This document shows positions 39,718 through 52,125 of a DNA stretch of 64,000 nucleotides, one piece after another. Positions within the stretch are counted from its first letter, which is position 1. Every line of letters starts with the position of its first letter. The position numbers were made by a program, and so were the translations under genes. Source of the stretch: Epinephelus fuscoguttatus. Taxonomy: Eukaryota > Chordata > Actinopteri > Perciformes > Serranidae. The notes under the pieces are model-generated. The model was given only the letters and a program-made list of their open reading frames with translations. It was not told the origin of the DNA and searched no databases. The stretch is from positions 27,432,632 through 27,496,631 of the forward strand of contig NC_064765.1 of assembly GCF_011397635.1 (NCBI RefSeq). The letters run 5' to 3'.

Positions 39718-40675
39718 ATGCAGAGTTTGGTGGTGCAGGCGCTTGCCATGAGGCAGCTAGGACGGTTGAACCCCCGCCACCTGCTGGCTGCAGGATATGG
39801 ACTGAGGCAGACCGAGTGGTGTCCCAGGACCATCCACACACGCCAGCTGTGGGGCTGCTCTGCTTTCCCCGCGCTTGGCTGTCACAGGCCAGCTCTTCGT
39901 GGCAGAGATGCTGTCAGGGGTTGGTCCGTCCAACATCTGAGGTTTAAAGGCAACAAGAAGAAAGGTGCTGCTAGGAAAGCACAGGAGGACGAGGAGGAGG
40001 AGGATGAGGATATGAAAGACCCTGAGGACAGTGATTATGAAGATGAGGTGCATGAGGACCCAAATCTACCAAAGGACTATAAAGACATGGAGAAACATGT
40101 GCAGTCCTTTCGCTATGATGTCATCATGAAAGCTGGCCTGGACATGGCACGGAAGTAAGTCACTGTCTGTTGGCTGCTCTCAGCTCTTTAAAGCCTTGTT
40201 TTCTTTACAGCATAACTGCATAACTTAGTAATTTGTAATCAGTAGGGCCTTTAAATCCCTTTCCTTTTTTGAACATGAGTAGAGAGTAAGTATTTTTTGT
40301 CTTCTAACAGTAAAATTGAGGATGCCTTCTATAGCAACAAGCTCAGGCTAAATGGACTGAGACTCATCAAGAAAAGTAAAACGGTAAGTGATGTTTGACT
40401 ACATGTTGCATATTCCTACCCACTGTTCTCAGTCTTTCCACTTGTGCCTTTTTCTCTCATTTCTCATTACTTGTATTTTGTTCTTTCTTTAGGTGAAGGT
40501 CGGGGACACCTTGGACCTGGTAGTGTCGGAGAACCATGAAACAAACACTGTTACTCTGATGAGAGTCATCCTCCGAAAGGTTTTGGGTGAATCCAGTAAC
40601 GCAGAAAAACACAAAGTTGCCGTAAGGCGTTGGAAATGTATAGAGCTCCCCAAAGATGAGGCCTTTAAGTCATGA
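39718..40675 (+). CDS. mtres1: Mitochondrial transcription rescue factor 1 (C6orf203 homologue)
   Basis: Complete coding region in three exons: 39718-40154, 40311-40383, 40493-40675; phases agree and give 230 aa (human 240). The first exon starts at an acceptor (39696), so the 5' UTR is spliced. The ATG has A at -3. The N-terminus is Arg-rich and free of acids, as expected of a mitochondrial targeting sequence. An acidic linker (about residues 90-117) precedes the conserved VQSFRYDVIMKAGLDMARNK and an S4-like RNA-binding domain (LRLNGLRLIKKSKTVKVGDT). MTRES1 binds RNA in the matrix, protects mitochondrial transcription under stress and interacts with the mitoribosome rescue machinery. Tail-to-tail with bend3, as in human 6q21. 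Confidence 0.95.
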
Positions 40676-40913
40676 ACATTGTATAGCACAGTGCTGACTG
40701 TCATACCATTAGCCAGTGAAGGCAACAACACTTGCAAAAATAATGGCCATCAAATGAGTGGCATTTGAGTGGTCGCCAACAAGTTGGATCTAGAATGGAT
40801 TACTAAGGTATAATGTAAAGGGTAACAGTTCTCAGTGGTTGTAGACATTTAAGAGTTGGTTGGGAGGGAGATTTTGATTGTACATCTTCCTCCAGTATTC
40901 TGTGAGACTCCTC

Positions 40914-40919
40914 AATAAA
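40914..40919 (+). terminator. mtres1: Poly(A) signal of mtres1
   Basis: AATAAA about 240 nt after the stop, followed by a GT-rich stretch (GGTGCACTTTG). Likely end of the mtres1 transcript. Confidence 0.7.
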
Positions 40920-41157
40920 GGTGCACTTTGACATTTTGAGATCATCATGTCTGAATGAGTCGGCTGATTAAAAGCGCGACATTTTCTTTGAAGTTCTTGG
41001 TTTCATCAGAATCATCAATTTTGTAGTATTTTTAGCTTTTGCTAATATCTTTTCTATCAGCATAATTTTTATTGAGGTAAAAATAATTGGTAAGAAGTTA
41101 TAAAAGCAATATTGTGCACAGGTTTCACCAAAGGGCCACCTCTAAATCCTCTGGTAC

Positions 41158-41617
41158 CCCTTTTCTACCAAATTAGCCCTGGTTCTTGAACTGCCTCCAT
41201 TCAGGACTCTTGAAACCTTGGTGCTATCGAGTGAACCAGCCCGTGTTTCCACCCAACATTGTAATCAATGGAGGGCATTGCGCAATGCACATCAGAAGTA
41301 AACCAAAGTAGCAAGATGGTGTATCGAACTGATTACCTCTAAGCTTTTGTTTCGTATTACAGATACTATATTTATTAATTTAAGAAAATAATGCATGGAC
41401 CAACTATCAATGAGACCATAGCACGCTCTTTTGCCTCCTCCAGCCTCTCTTTTCAATTTGTAGTTTGCACTTCAGGTTAAGAAAAACCTGCTGCTTTTTG
41501 GTTCCAGCTGAGAACCAACTTTTCCAAATCAATTAAATTTTTAGTTGCAATACTCAGAACGGTTCAAAATTAGGTGCATTAACCAGAACAAACCTGTTCC
41601 ATGTTGGTGGAAAAGGG
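41158..41617. mobile_element. Non-autonomous DNA element, CCCTTTTC ends
   Basis: Terminal inverted repeats: left CCCTTTTCTACCAAATTAGC, right the complement of CCCTTTTCCACCAACATGG. About 460 bp, no ORF; a common teleost type. It lies between the mtres1 and bend3 3' ends. Confidence 0.65.
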
Positions 41618-41734
41618 TTATGGGTGTAAGACTGAAGTCGGTGTCCAATAAGCTCAGATAAGATCCATCAACAGGAACAGTTTAGTGCCATTATGTAAAG
41701 CATACCAATCATACGTCGTATTTATAATTGTGAT

Positions 41735-41740
41735 TTTATT
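41735..41740 (-). terminator. bend3: Candidate poly(A) signal of bend3
   Basis: AATAAA on the minus strand about 515 nt after the bend3 stop. Other weaker signals are possible. Confidence 0.45.
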
Positions 41741-42254
41741 AGAAATAGGTTATCATGAGCCATTGTCATGTTAAATTGTCTTTATAATATAAACTTCTAT
41801 AAGAAGGCTTAACATAAGCACATTGTTATTAAAACAGTGGTGGCACAATGCTACATCAGTAACTGCAACGGAAATATATCACATCATTGTGATTCATTTC
41901 TATCCATAGAGCAAATTTGTGATCTATGCTATGAGCTACTATCAGCGTTATTGTTTTTAAGGCTACAACATTTATCAACAAAGTATGTTAGATAAGCTAT
42001 GACAGTTTTGGCTTATAAATAGAAGCTGTTTTAACTCTTTATCCATCGATAATAAGACTACATAAACTACAACATCTACTGCTGTAGTCAAAAGGTAAAA
42101 TATGACTAAGAATAGTACTGAAGAAACTCATTACAGCTTGGCTTCATCCTACATAGGACAGATTGGAAAATTTCAACGATGCGATTTCAGCTTATATACT
42201 GTGCAATTATTTTGTATTTCAACAGAGGTGTTGCGTAACTAAAAAGTACTGTAA

Positions 42255-45200
42255 CTAGGACACAGTGCTTGACCTCTTGGCCTTCTTAAGAATGTCACAC
42301 TTCTTGCGATTGGGGCGCCGGCAGCGTTCGTCGATGCTTGGCACACATTCATAGTGCCACACCTCCTCCATCTTATCCACAGGATACACTGCCTCCACGT
42401 AGTGACGGATCAATCTGAGGCGGACAGGGTCAAGCTGCTTCTTGTTGCAGGCCCCTGAATGGTTGTACTGCAGCCGCAGGTTCTCCTGGGTGAAGAGCTC
42501 AGGGAAGAGGCGCACCAACAGGCGGGCAGCAAAGTTCCCAACAGACAGACTCTGCTGCACAATTTCCCGTACCTCAGTATCTGAGAGCAGGTAGATAGAA
42601 GGTACAGGGAATTCCGGCTTGGATACAGTCAGTTCATCAAGGGGAATTTTACAAAAGTCTTTGCTACTTTTCTCAGGAGGTAAAGAGGGAATATCTGGAT
42701 CCTCCCTAATACTATCTGGATTGAACTGGTTCAGCTGGCAAAGAAAGTCCTGCTCTGACTCTTGGCCGTACACTTTGCGCTGCTGCAGGTAGGATCTTCT
42801 CTGCTCCGTGTCACGTCTCCTGCACCTCTCATCAAGCTTGCCCACAAATTCCAACATCCACACTCTGTCGTTCTTGGCCCGAGAGTAGACCAACTGCACA
42901 TAGTGACGGATCAGATTTACACGAACGGGGTCGAGCTGTTTTTTACCAAGAGAACCACTGCAGTTGTACTGCTTCCTTGTGTTCTCATGAGTGAAGAGCT
43001 CAGGGAACATAAGCACCAGCAGCCGAGAAGCAAAGTTCCCAATGGACAAGCTACATTCATAGTTGCTCTTCAGCTGCTCCCTGGTTAAGAGGTACTCCTG
43101 GGCAACACTAAAGTCAGGAAGAGGAATCTCTAGATTGTCAAAATCCACAGGCGGAAGCAAAGACTTTTTGGATTTGCGACTGGGCCTTTCATAATCCCCC
43201 GCCTCTGGAACCTTAATAATAGAAACTTCTTCAGGAAGGCTGGCCAGGTCATAGCCCTCATCATTGATATTATCAGGTTCACTGCCATTGCCGTTACTGT
43301 GAGGACCCTCAAGCGCATCCTCCATGTGCTGAATACACACCTGAAGCCAGCTGTCCTCAGGCACATCAGGAAAATTAGCCTCCATGTACTTTCGTATTAT
43401 TTCCATCTTGTCAGAGTCCAGAATTAGTTGCCCCACACTACTGTAACTGCTCGAGCCTTCTGGCATTTTACCCTCTTCAAAGACCTCAGGGAAGAGACGG
43501 TGCAAAAGAAAAATAACAAAGTCCTCAGGTGAGGAGAACTCATCCAGCTCCTCTGTAGCTTGTGTGTTGAGAGCAACGTCTGACACAGCCAGGCTGCTCT
43601 GCTGGTTATCTAAAGAGATGTGCTCCTCCTGGCCCTGCTCATTAATAAAATGATAGGTTTGAGGATGCTCAGCCTTAATCCCTGCACCTGGGATTGTCTG
43701 CTTCCTGAGCAGCCGAGCACTCTCCATGTCCCTCTGCGCCCAGAAGCGATTAAACAAGTCATTAATCTGAAGGAGGCATTCTTCCTGCCAGACGCTGTTG
43801 TTCTTGACCGAAGGGTAGCATACCTCAACATAGTTACGGATCAGCTGCAGATGCAGAGACTCAAGCGTTCTCTTGCTTGCCATGCATTCGTGAGAGCACT
43901 CCTTGGCTTTGAACAGCTCCGGGAAGAGATGCACCAGCAGCCGACACCCAAGCTCCCCAGCGCTGGATGTCTGCTCCATCAGCTGATTCAATTCATCACT
44001 TGTTAGCAGATATTCAGGAGGAGGCTGGAACTCTGTCACCATCTCAGCTGGTTTGATCTGCTTCTTTATTCGCATGACTTCTAGGGTTAACAAGTCCACT
44101 TTGCTATGCAGTTGTGTCATGCTTGAATTGAGGGTATTAAGAATGAGAAACATTTTCTCAATCAGTGGATAAAGGCTAGAATCTGTTGACGAAGTTTGCC
44201 CTAAAGCATCTAAGGTGGGTAGGTTCTCCAATGGGCCATTTTCCTCCGAACTTTGGAGCTTGGATGAGAGGATGCTGCTGTAGTTGAGCTGATTCCCGGC
44301 ACCATGACTGGCCTGCTGCTCCAGACTCGGCGTGTTCCTCTTCTCTGAGATCCTGTGGGAGATGCTGAAGAGAGGCTTTCTGTAGGAGACTCTGGGTTTC
44401 TGCTGGACGAAATTCCTTCTCTCTCCGGTTGTGGTGAGACAAAGAGGCTCAAGTCTGCTGCTCTCATCCATCAAGTGCCGCCTCATCTAGAAAGAGTAAA
44501 TGACATTCAAAACACATACATACTGTCAGAGACACCTTGATGTATACAGCAAGTAGGATATTCAATCTGGCTATGTTGTATACTAATGTTTTTAGTTAGA
44601 TAAAGGGCCTAAGGTGAGCTAACCTCGCCTGAGACTCTGGCTCTCTTGCTGCTGGTGGACTGGACTGTGTAAGGGCCCATCCCTGCAGATGACCGTTTAC
44701 CAGCCTCGGTGGCCCCAGGGGATTCTCCTCTGAGTCCTTCAGGTGGCTCGCAAATAGCAAAGTCCTCTGATTCCTCCTTAACGTCCTGGACATGCTTGTG
44801 CTCTGCAAATAATGACATTCACATTTTCGTATAATTTAAAAAAGATATATCACTTGAGATTAGCAGCAATTCATATTTTCTGACATTTTTGTTTCTTTTC
44901 CACCTCAATGCTGATCTGTCTCTTTTAAAGAAGCCACATATATCATTTGAAAATCCTGGCGTCTGAATATGTGTTTATGGCTTTTAAGCTTCATGACAAA
45001 TGGTGACTGTTGGTAGAGACGGCACTAGCTATGCTATATAACACTTTTTTAAAGGTCCTGTGTGTAGGATTAAGTGGCTTCTTTGGGTAAGGTTACAAAA
45101 CTGAAACTTCTATGTGCCAAGCATGTAGGAAAATTACGTTGGTTGACAAGAAAAAACAAAAATGTGAATTGCCCTATCTAGAGTCAGAGTTGGATTTGTC

Positions 45201-45465
45201 CATTCTTTGCTATTGCAAAAACAACATGACAGATTGTTTATGAAGACTTTTATTTTCAAGTGATTCTAAACTAAGAAAGCATAGTCATGACTATTATATA
45301 CCATTCTTGCAAAAAGATGGCCCTAAATCCTAAACACTGGACCCTTTAAATTAAATATCGGTAGTGCAACTTTCAACTGTTGCAGGTACACAGAAAGAGG
45401 CTGCAGAAGTTACCTTTCTCAAGCATCGCTTCATCTGAAACTTCTCCATGCTCATAGGAATTCAT
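42255..45465 (-). CDS. bend3: BEN domain-containing protein 3
   Basis: Complete in three coding exons: 45465-45414, 44802-44624, 44486-42255; phases agree and give 820 aa (human 828). The start MNSYEHGEV matches human MNS…; an upstream acceptor (CCAG-GCT) shows a spliced 5' UTR. Four BEN domains lie at about residues 247-329, 392-469, 547-632 and 712-802. Each carries the (S/A)xGxxxxRLLVxLFPELF-type core, except the second, which is more divergent (PEDFVIFLLHRLFPEVF). The C-terminal two are nearly identical to human, including KKQLDPVRLRLIRHYVEAVY and the basic end RRPNRKKCDILKKAK. A coiled region (SQLHSKVDLL type, about residues 195-220) precedes BEN1. BEND3 is a heterochromatin and CpG-promoter DNA-binding repressor that also represses rDNA and recruits NoRC/NuRD. 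The final exon holds 90% of the protein. Confidence 0.97.
45049..45349. mobile_element. TTAA-flanked non-autonomous element, short copy
   Basis: TTAA at 45049-45052 and 45346-45349. The left end reads TTAAAGGTCCTGTGTGTAGG, the right end the complement of AAAGGGTCCAGTGTTTAGG. Internal text (TTGCCCTATCTAGAGTCAGA) matches the 34980-35796 copy (TGGCCCTGTCTAGAGCCAG). In a bend3 intron between coding exons 1 and 2. No ORF. Confidence 0.72.
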
Positions 45466-45563
45466 AGCCTGGAAAGATAAATCACAAACATATGAACTTG
45501 ATGAAAAACTGTGTCTCAATACATCATTAACAGCTGAAGCAGTTGGTCAATTAAGGAGTAGTC

Positions 45564-46273
45564 CTTTGATAGAAAATTAACTGACAAGAATTGATGATCA
45601 ATTCACTACTTAAGTATTTTTTTTAACATAAAAATCCACCAGGTCCAGCTTCTCAAATGTGAATATTTTCTGGCTTTCTTCATCTTCTATCACTGTCAGC
45701 TGATTAACTTTGGGATTTGGACTGTTGGTTTTAGAAAACAGGACATTTGAAGGCATCACAATGGGATCAAGGACCTCTGTCTTCAACAGGGGGTCGTTAG
45801 AGTTACTGCAAGTGATCGTTGGATAGTTTTGTTTTTTTATTATTATTAAAATATGTGTGAAAATAGGCAATAACTCGAGTCCAAAATATTTTGTCTTCTG
45901 CAAGAACTTATATTTGTGAAAGTGGCGTTTCCTTCCTCACCTACCTGAAAAGCAAATACAGGTGAAGACTGCAGCCTGAGACTAATATGGCCTTCAGCCT
46001 GACAACCTCCATCCGTCCAGATTAATATGCAATGCAATTTTATTTGATTTATTATGTATGAAGTAGGGGGTCCCTGCTCTGTCTTTCTTTCAGCTAAGGG
46101 GTCCTTGGCCTGGGAAACATTAAAGACCCCTGTTCTAGGCTCTTATAATGGGTGTTTTCCCACTATTTGCTGACTTTTTTTTTTTTTTGACAAATCAACC
46201 ATTTGACCATTGAGACAATAATTGGTGCACGACTTAATATTGAATATATAAAAATAATGGTTAGGTGCAGCCC
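45564..46273. mobile_element. Second copy of the AGAGCTGCAACTAA family, interrupted
   Basis: Opposite orientation to 28852-29510. It contains CCAGCTTCTCAAATGTGAAT and the edge GGTTAGGTGCAGCCC at the right. It lies in the bend3 5' UTR intron and is split by the hAT-like element at 45787-46132. Confidence 0.6.
45787..46132. mobile_element. hAT-like non-autonomous element
   Basis: Begins CAGGGGGTC and ends GACCCCTG, the classic hAT-type terminal inverted repeat, about 346 bp. No clear 8 bp target duplication remains (left GTCTTCAA, right TTCTAGGC). Non-coding. Confidence 0.55.
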
Positions 46274-46839
46274 TTAACCCAACTAAATTCCACCAAGCAA
46301 TACGTTGAAATCATAACTTGGATCACAAATGTCTTTTAAAATGCTTAATGGATACAAACAAATAAAACATACATACTGTAGTCAAAGTTTAAACTTGTGC
46401 ACACGGTTGTAAATTGCAAACTATTAATTTTAGTTGACATATAAACATGTAGTAGCTGGTATGTTATCGTTATGACATACAGCATGTGACCAGCTACAGC
46501 CAAACACATTAACTCGCGTGCTGCTTGCGTACTGCCCATCAGATTACACTGATAACATCTGTTGTGATGCCAACTCGTTTTCTTTTACAAAGATAAACTC
46601 TGTACAGTATTGTCCTAGGCTCTAGTGTGCATGCCACCGTACAGTGAGTTGCCTCCTTGCTCTCCTCCAGCCTTTATTAACCAGCTACTTCCTCATTCTT
46701 CCGCCCATGAACCCTTGAACCAAAACACAAGACAAATCAGCTGAGCCACTGTAACTCTTCACAAAGCCCCGTCACTAACTTGTCATTTAAGCAGTAACAC
46801 GGCTCATTAACAATATTACCGCACGGCGTTGCTTCAGTT

Positions 46840-47160
46840 GTGCAACATTTTGTTTGTGAATTTTAATGACGCGGCAATGTTTGCGTGGACCGAGTCTGCC
46901 CCCCTCCTGCTCTGACTCTTGTTAAATTAACGGTAAACGCGCGTGCCCGGCCGATTGAGCTCACCTTTAAGAGTCCATGCAATCCTTTGGGGCTGTTAAC
47001 GACGTGTGGGACATGTCTGCGGACTATCACGCGGCTAGATTTGCAGGAAATTGTTGTTCTTGTTGTTGATATTTTTTTCTCGCTCGGCTCCTGTGCTGTC
47101 TCGCGTGACGTGACGGGGCGCGCGCCTGCTGTGTCACTTCCGCACAGCTGGGGGGAGAGG
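46840..47160 (-). promoter_or_regulatory. bend3: CpG-rich bend3 promoter and noncoding first exon
   Basis: CpG density rises sharply here, in contrast to the flanks. A minus-strand donor, TTAAAG then GTGAGC, ends a likely noncoding exon at 46965. TGACGTGA at 47106-47113 differs by one base from a CRE. Start site not mapped. Confidence 0.6.
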
Positions 47161-50100
47161 GGTGGAAAAACAAACCAAGAATGTTATAGTTATACAGTTA
47201 TAATACCGCATGAATTAAACAACATGGCATTTAAAGCTACGTTATTATACCCAAACAATAAATAAAATGTATTTAATTACAGTTGTCATCATGTTGAGCC
47301 TCACGTGAGTGGCTGGACTGTGGCAGCTAGGCTCATTCGCCTACAGTGTTGGGACTTATTAGCTTAGCTGCAGTTACATTTTTTTTTATCCCAGTGCTCA
47401 TTTCCCCCTTTATAGCCTGGAAATGTAAATACCTAGCCCATTAATTGTGTACTCAACATATAAAATCAGTGGAGAACAGTTACTTTGCATTTACTATAGT
47501 AGCTACCGAAGTATTTATGGTAGGCTATTTTACACTCCCACAACACTAACTCCACCAAGGTAATAGTGAAATTTTTAGCTCCCTAACTTTATCTGACAGC
47601 TACAGTTACTAGGTACTTTGGAGATTACGATGTGAAATACACAGGTCTAATAAGCATATAATATATAATGCATTTCTATGCATTAAGTTAAAACCCACAT
47701 CATATAAAATAGCTAGAAAATAGCTAGAATCAGTCCAACCACCCCACAAAATGTAGTTTGCATGTTAATGCACCATTAAAAACTATAATTGTATTGTATT
47801 TTATATTTGCTATACATTTGCTTTTTCTGCTTTCTTATTTAAGTCCTTGTATATTGCACGGTTTGCATATGCACTCCTCTAACTTTGCATTTCAACTGCT
47901 GCACAGCAATCATCTTATATGTATCTATAATATAAAATGGCATTTTACCTTAATAATGTGTACTTTTCTGTTTATACTTGATGTAAATTTTAGCGATAAT
48001 ACCTGAGTGCTTTAAGTGTAAGATTTTACCTTATAAAAGTGTTTTTACAGAGTTGTATTTCTTCTTCTATCGGATTATTCTTTCACAGTTGTATAAGACA
48101 TAGGAATATACTGGACATCTTCTTATATTCTACTGATGGCTCAGGAGGTTTGTTGGCATTGTTAAATGTCACGAGTAATATTGAATTTTTCTGTATGCTG
48201 TGGTGTCTCTATATTAATCATATAGTAACTGTTTTTTTTAAATACAATATATTGAAAATTACCATGCTATAGGTCATCATAAGTGTTGCTATCATGGTGT
48301 ATTTATTTTCCTGAGTGGTAGTTATTTTTTACATTGTGGTGATTACGCAAGTGATACCTGGGAAAAACATGCATTAACAGGAGAATAAGCTCTTTAAGTT
48401 ACTCAAGACTCATCATCAATAGTCATTACACATCAGCACATTAGCTGTGCAAAACATGAGTATTGAAAAAACAAACATCTAGAAATATAAATAATTATAT
48501 AAATAATAAGTTTTTAAAAAATATTTTTTGCAAAATTTTATATTTATTTTTCTCTATGTATATCTTAATGTATATATGCATTTGAAGTCCCATAAGTAGC
48601 TGCCTTAGTTTTATCCATCTCGAGTCATTAAAGTTGTTTAGTAGGCTAAAGCAAAAACAGAAGCAGGTGGGAGTGATGTCTCTTGTTGCAGACATCATCT
48701 CTGTTCACCCTGAGCTACAGAGTCCACATTGTGTGGGCAACATCGCCCTCAAGTGGAAAGACTGCATCAATGTTGTCTGATCATGGCACAATCTGTCAGC
48801 CTTGAGCTTCTGAACTGTATGTAAACAGAGGAGATCAACAGTTCAAATGGCACAGACTCTGAATACACATCGCATAAGAACTTGTCAGCAGTTCACAAAC
48901 CACACACTTCCATGCTAATGAATGCTTTCTCTCACTGTGTCTAACTATTTTTTTTTGCCTTAAACATTGTATATTGTGGTGTTGGTTACACATTTGATGT
49001 TGATTGTCTCCTACAAATACACCTGGGGCAAGATTTCTACAGATATCCCTGTCACTCTTTGTGCAACTATTTATATAAACTGAGGCGGTGATCTGTAAAT
49101 GATGTACCAAAGACAAACATTATATCATCCCATGCTGTTACTGCAGGTTGTGACATGATTTAAGAGCTATATGTGGTAAAACCTTCCCCTCCTTTATGCA
49201 AGAAATCGCTTTAGTACAAAACTGCAGTTTAAAATTCAACTATCATTGTTTTATATCAGTGCCTTTTGTGTTTAGTTCAGTGTTCATGTTGGAAATACCT
49301 GTCATTTTTTAAAATTCAACAAGCAGTTTGTTGTATTTCAGCAGCCAACAACTGTCTATTTATCTCAGAAAATATAATTTGTGTGATAGTCAGCAGAGCC
49401 ATTGCATATTTTCCCCATATCATACAGTCCTGGAAGACACAACCAACAGAACTATGCTTGTGTGTGTGCATCATAGACCATACTGTGCACAAAAAGCTCT
49501 GATGTTAGGGATTTTGACCGTTCATCCACTCTGGCAACAGATATCCTTAAATTACAGCTGACAGTCTGTACATCAGTAATCACAGTATCATATGACATGA
49601 AGTTCAAACATTATGGAGTCAGAACTCTAAAATAAAATGCATCGCTGTGAAACGTATTAACTTGGCAGCTGAAAGCAACTCAGTGAAATGATGAATAAGA
49701 GAAGAAAATCATATGGAGTTATACCATACTGTTTTAATCAGGAGGAAAATTTAATTTGCTAGAGCTGGTTACTTGAGCTGGTGATCTGGTTTCCTCTGGT
49801 GAACAGAGACTTCACTCTGAGAGACATGAGCAGTGCTATAATTCTATCTTAATCATTGGCCATTTCATGCACTCACTGGCACCCAATGTTCTGTCCCCAG
49901 CCACAAATATGTCAATACAGAGATGATATAACAAGACAACGTGTGGCTGGTGTGGTTCTCATTATTCGACTAATGAGCTGTCTCCATGGCAGTCTGATCT
50001 GTCAGCCAATGAAGCGAGCAGGCCCTGTGCAGGGGGAAGCACGGCCCAGGGTCAGCCAGGCGACGGCTTGCGACGAGGGGCCGGCGTGCGGCACTTAACA

Positions 50101-50698
50101 CCGGGAAGAGCTCGTTAAAGTGTCATTTTTGGCCAATATGCTCGTCTGTGTCGAGGAGGCCAATCAGCCATACTGTTCCCATCGCAGGAGAATGACTTTC
50201 ATCCATCACCGTCAGCTATATGATGATATTAGCAGGTGTTTACTGAGAGGCCATTCAGAAGAAGACAAATGGACGTTCTAATATCACTTCACAGTCAGAT
50301 TCACTCAGTCATTTTACATACTGCCTTATTCCTATTAGGGTCACAGGGGCTGCGGGGAATCTATCCCAGCATGCACTCTGAAGGTAGCCAGGGAAACACC
50401 ACAGCCAAGGTATCAGTCCATCACAGGGTTTAAACACTGACAGTCATACACGTACTATGAGAGATACGAGACCCTGACCTTTATGTCTCTGTGGTAATGT
50501 GATGTCCATACGAATGTGTGGAGACCAAAGCAGCAATGCAAAGATTATCAGAGCACCACAAACTGTAAAACCCACAAAGAAATGTGATTACATTGAAACA
50601 TTTTAGGAATGTGAATCCATTTTACATTTAAACACTCATCTAAATTGTTTTTCTTTTCAAATCAACCTTTTTTTGGCAACACAGTCAACATCATTCCC
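47161..50698. other. Gene-free interval between bend3 and pdss2, left part
   Basis: AT-rich with no coding signal. A less AT-rich block at about 49850-50220 has motif-dense, non-repetitive sequence (TAATGAGCTGTCTCCATGG and a run of CCAAT-like sites) and could be regulatory. This rests only on composition. Confidence 0.35.
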
Positions 50699-50920
50699 AA
50701 TTCATGCACTTCTCCCACTGTGGAGAGACTATCACCACACCAAACTACATTTAAAAGAGTTTTTTTTCTACATTTTTTCCCTCGCTGTTCTTATCAGCAG
50801 TGGTACATACTTCCTAGAACATGCCTTTGAGACATTTTCACAACTGGTTCGGAGCTGCTCTTCGATTTGGCAAACACCCACTATATCCAGCAGTAAGAGT
50901 GCAGTGATGTGCAGGGTGAA
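50699..50920 (+). repeat. Duplicated ~220 bp segment, copy A
   Basis: Shares TTCATGC, CTGTGGAGAGA, TTATCAGC, GTACATAC and TTTGGCAAACACCCACTA, then ATCCAGCAG and GCAGGGTGAA, in the same order and orientation as 56790-57005. No coding frame is conserved between them. Either an unclassified dispersed repeat or a local duplication. Confidence 0.75.
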
Positions 50921-51437
50921 GCGCTATTCAAAAGAAGTAAATAAAACACAGCAGTGCTCAGATTATCAGACAAACATTCGTCTGTATCTACAGCCAGCAG
51001 TGTCATCCAGTGTGAACCCCACTGAGGATTCCTCACTGACCAAATACAGACTTTAAAATCTACACATCTAATTTTAAGCATTATAATACTTATTTCTATA
51101 CCAACTTTAATAAGCATGGTTAATAGTTAGACTAATGTCTTTAATCATCTATTCTAAATACACTCATAAATCAGCAATAATAGATAAATAAATTTGAGTT
51201 GGCTACTTTTTTGTGTTTCTTTTTCTGTCAATTCAATGGACGAAGAATCTTAACACAGAAAGCACAAAGTAAAAATGAGAATAAATGGTCTCAGTCAGAC
51301 CTCTTTCAACAAAAAAACATGAGTTTATTTATTTTTCATGAATTATTAACTCATATCAATGAATAAAGTGAAGTTGATTGTATCATTAGAAAATCAACTC
51401 AGAACAGTAGGCTTTCCTTATTCACTTTCCAGTGACG

Positions 51438-51820
51438 CTCAGATGCACCGTCTATTCCAATGGATGGATTGTTTTGAAAAAAAATTATAAATCTTTCAGA
51501 TGATTTTTTTTTGACATTTAAAAAACATCTCATGTTTAGTTTAAAAACAGATAAAATACAAATTATGTCCTTTAACAATATAAGTTATAGACGAAAACAT
51601 GCATTGCGCTTCCTCCATGCCTCACTGTTGGCCATGCGTGTTAAAAAAGGGGCGTGGCTCTACTGCAGTCCCCTTTAGATGATGTAGAACACTGTGATTG
51701 GCTTGTAGACATCCCATCAAAGAAGTTTGTGCATTTGGGTGGAGTCAGGTGACACTAATCATAGATCTAGACCTACTTGAAAAATTATGACCATTGGAAT
51801 GGACGGAGGATCTGCATGGG
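51438..51820. mobile_element. Non-autonomous element, CCATTCCAATGG ends
   Basis: The left part has CCGTCTATTCCAATGG and the right its near complement CCATTGGAATGGACGG, about 380 bp apart. No ORF. Family not named. Confidence 0.55.
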
Positions 51821-51979
51821 ATGATTTATGATGCTTTATTAGTCACTTAGAATTCATGAATAAGAACAAGTGTTGCCAGGTTGTGAAAAGTCTCTTTGGC
51901 AGGCCTTTTCTTTTCTATTTGGTAATAATGCAAAAATAAATGCTGATAATCTTGGTCAGTGCCATTTGTTCCCCACGTT

Positions 51980-52125
51980 ACAGGTTTATTTTGGGGAGTT
52001 TTTCCTTATCTGCTGTGAGGGTCCAAGGACAGAGGGATGTTGAATGCTGTAAAACCCTCCAAGGCAAATTGTGATATGTGATATTGGGCTTTTTAAATAA
52101 AATTGAAATGAACTGAATTGGATTT
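51980..52125 (+). repeat. L2-like LINE 3' tail
   Basis: GGGGAGTTTTTCCTTATCTG, CTGTGAGGGTCCAAGGACAG and a degenerate AAATAAAATTGAA tail form the well-known 3' end of a teleost LINE. Only the tail is present. Confidence 0.65.

Noticed and set aside
43620-44006. A 128-codon plus-strand frame
   Set aside because: Shadow of the bend3 coding exon.
46885-47265. A 126-codon plus-strand frame in the bend3 promoter
   Set aside because: It is a by-product of CpG-rich sequence with no homology.
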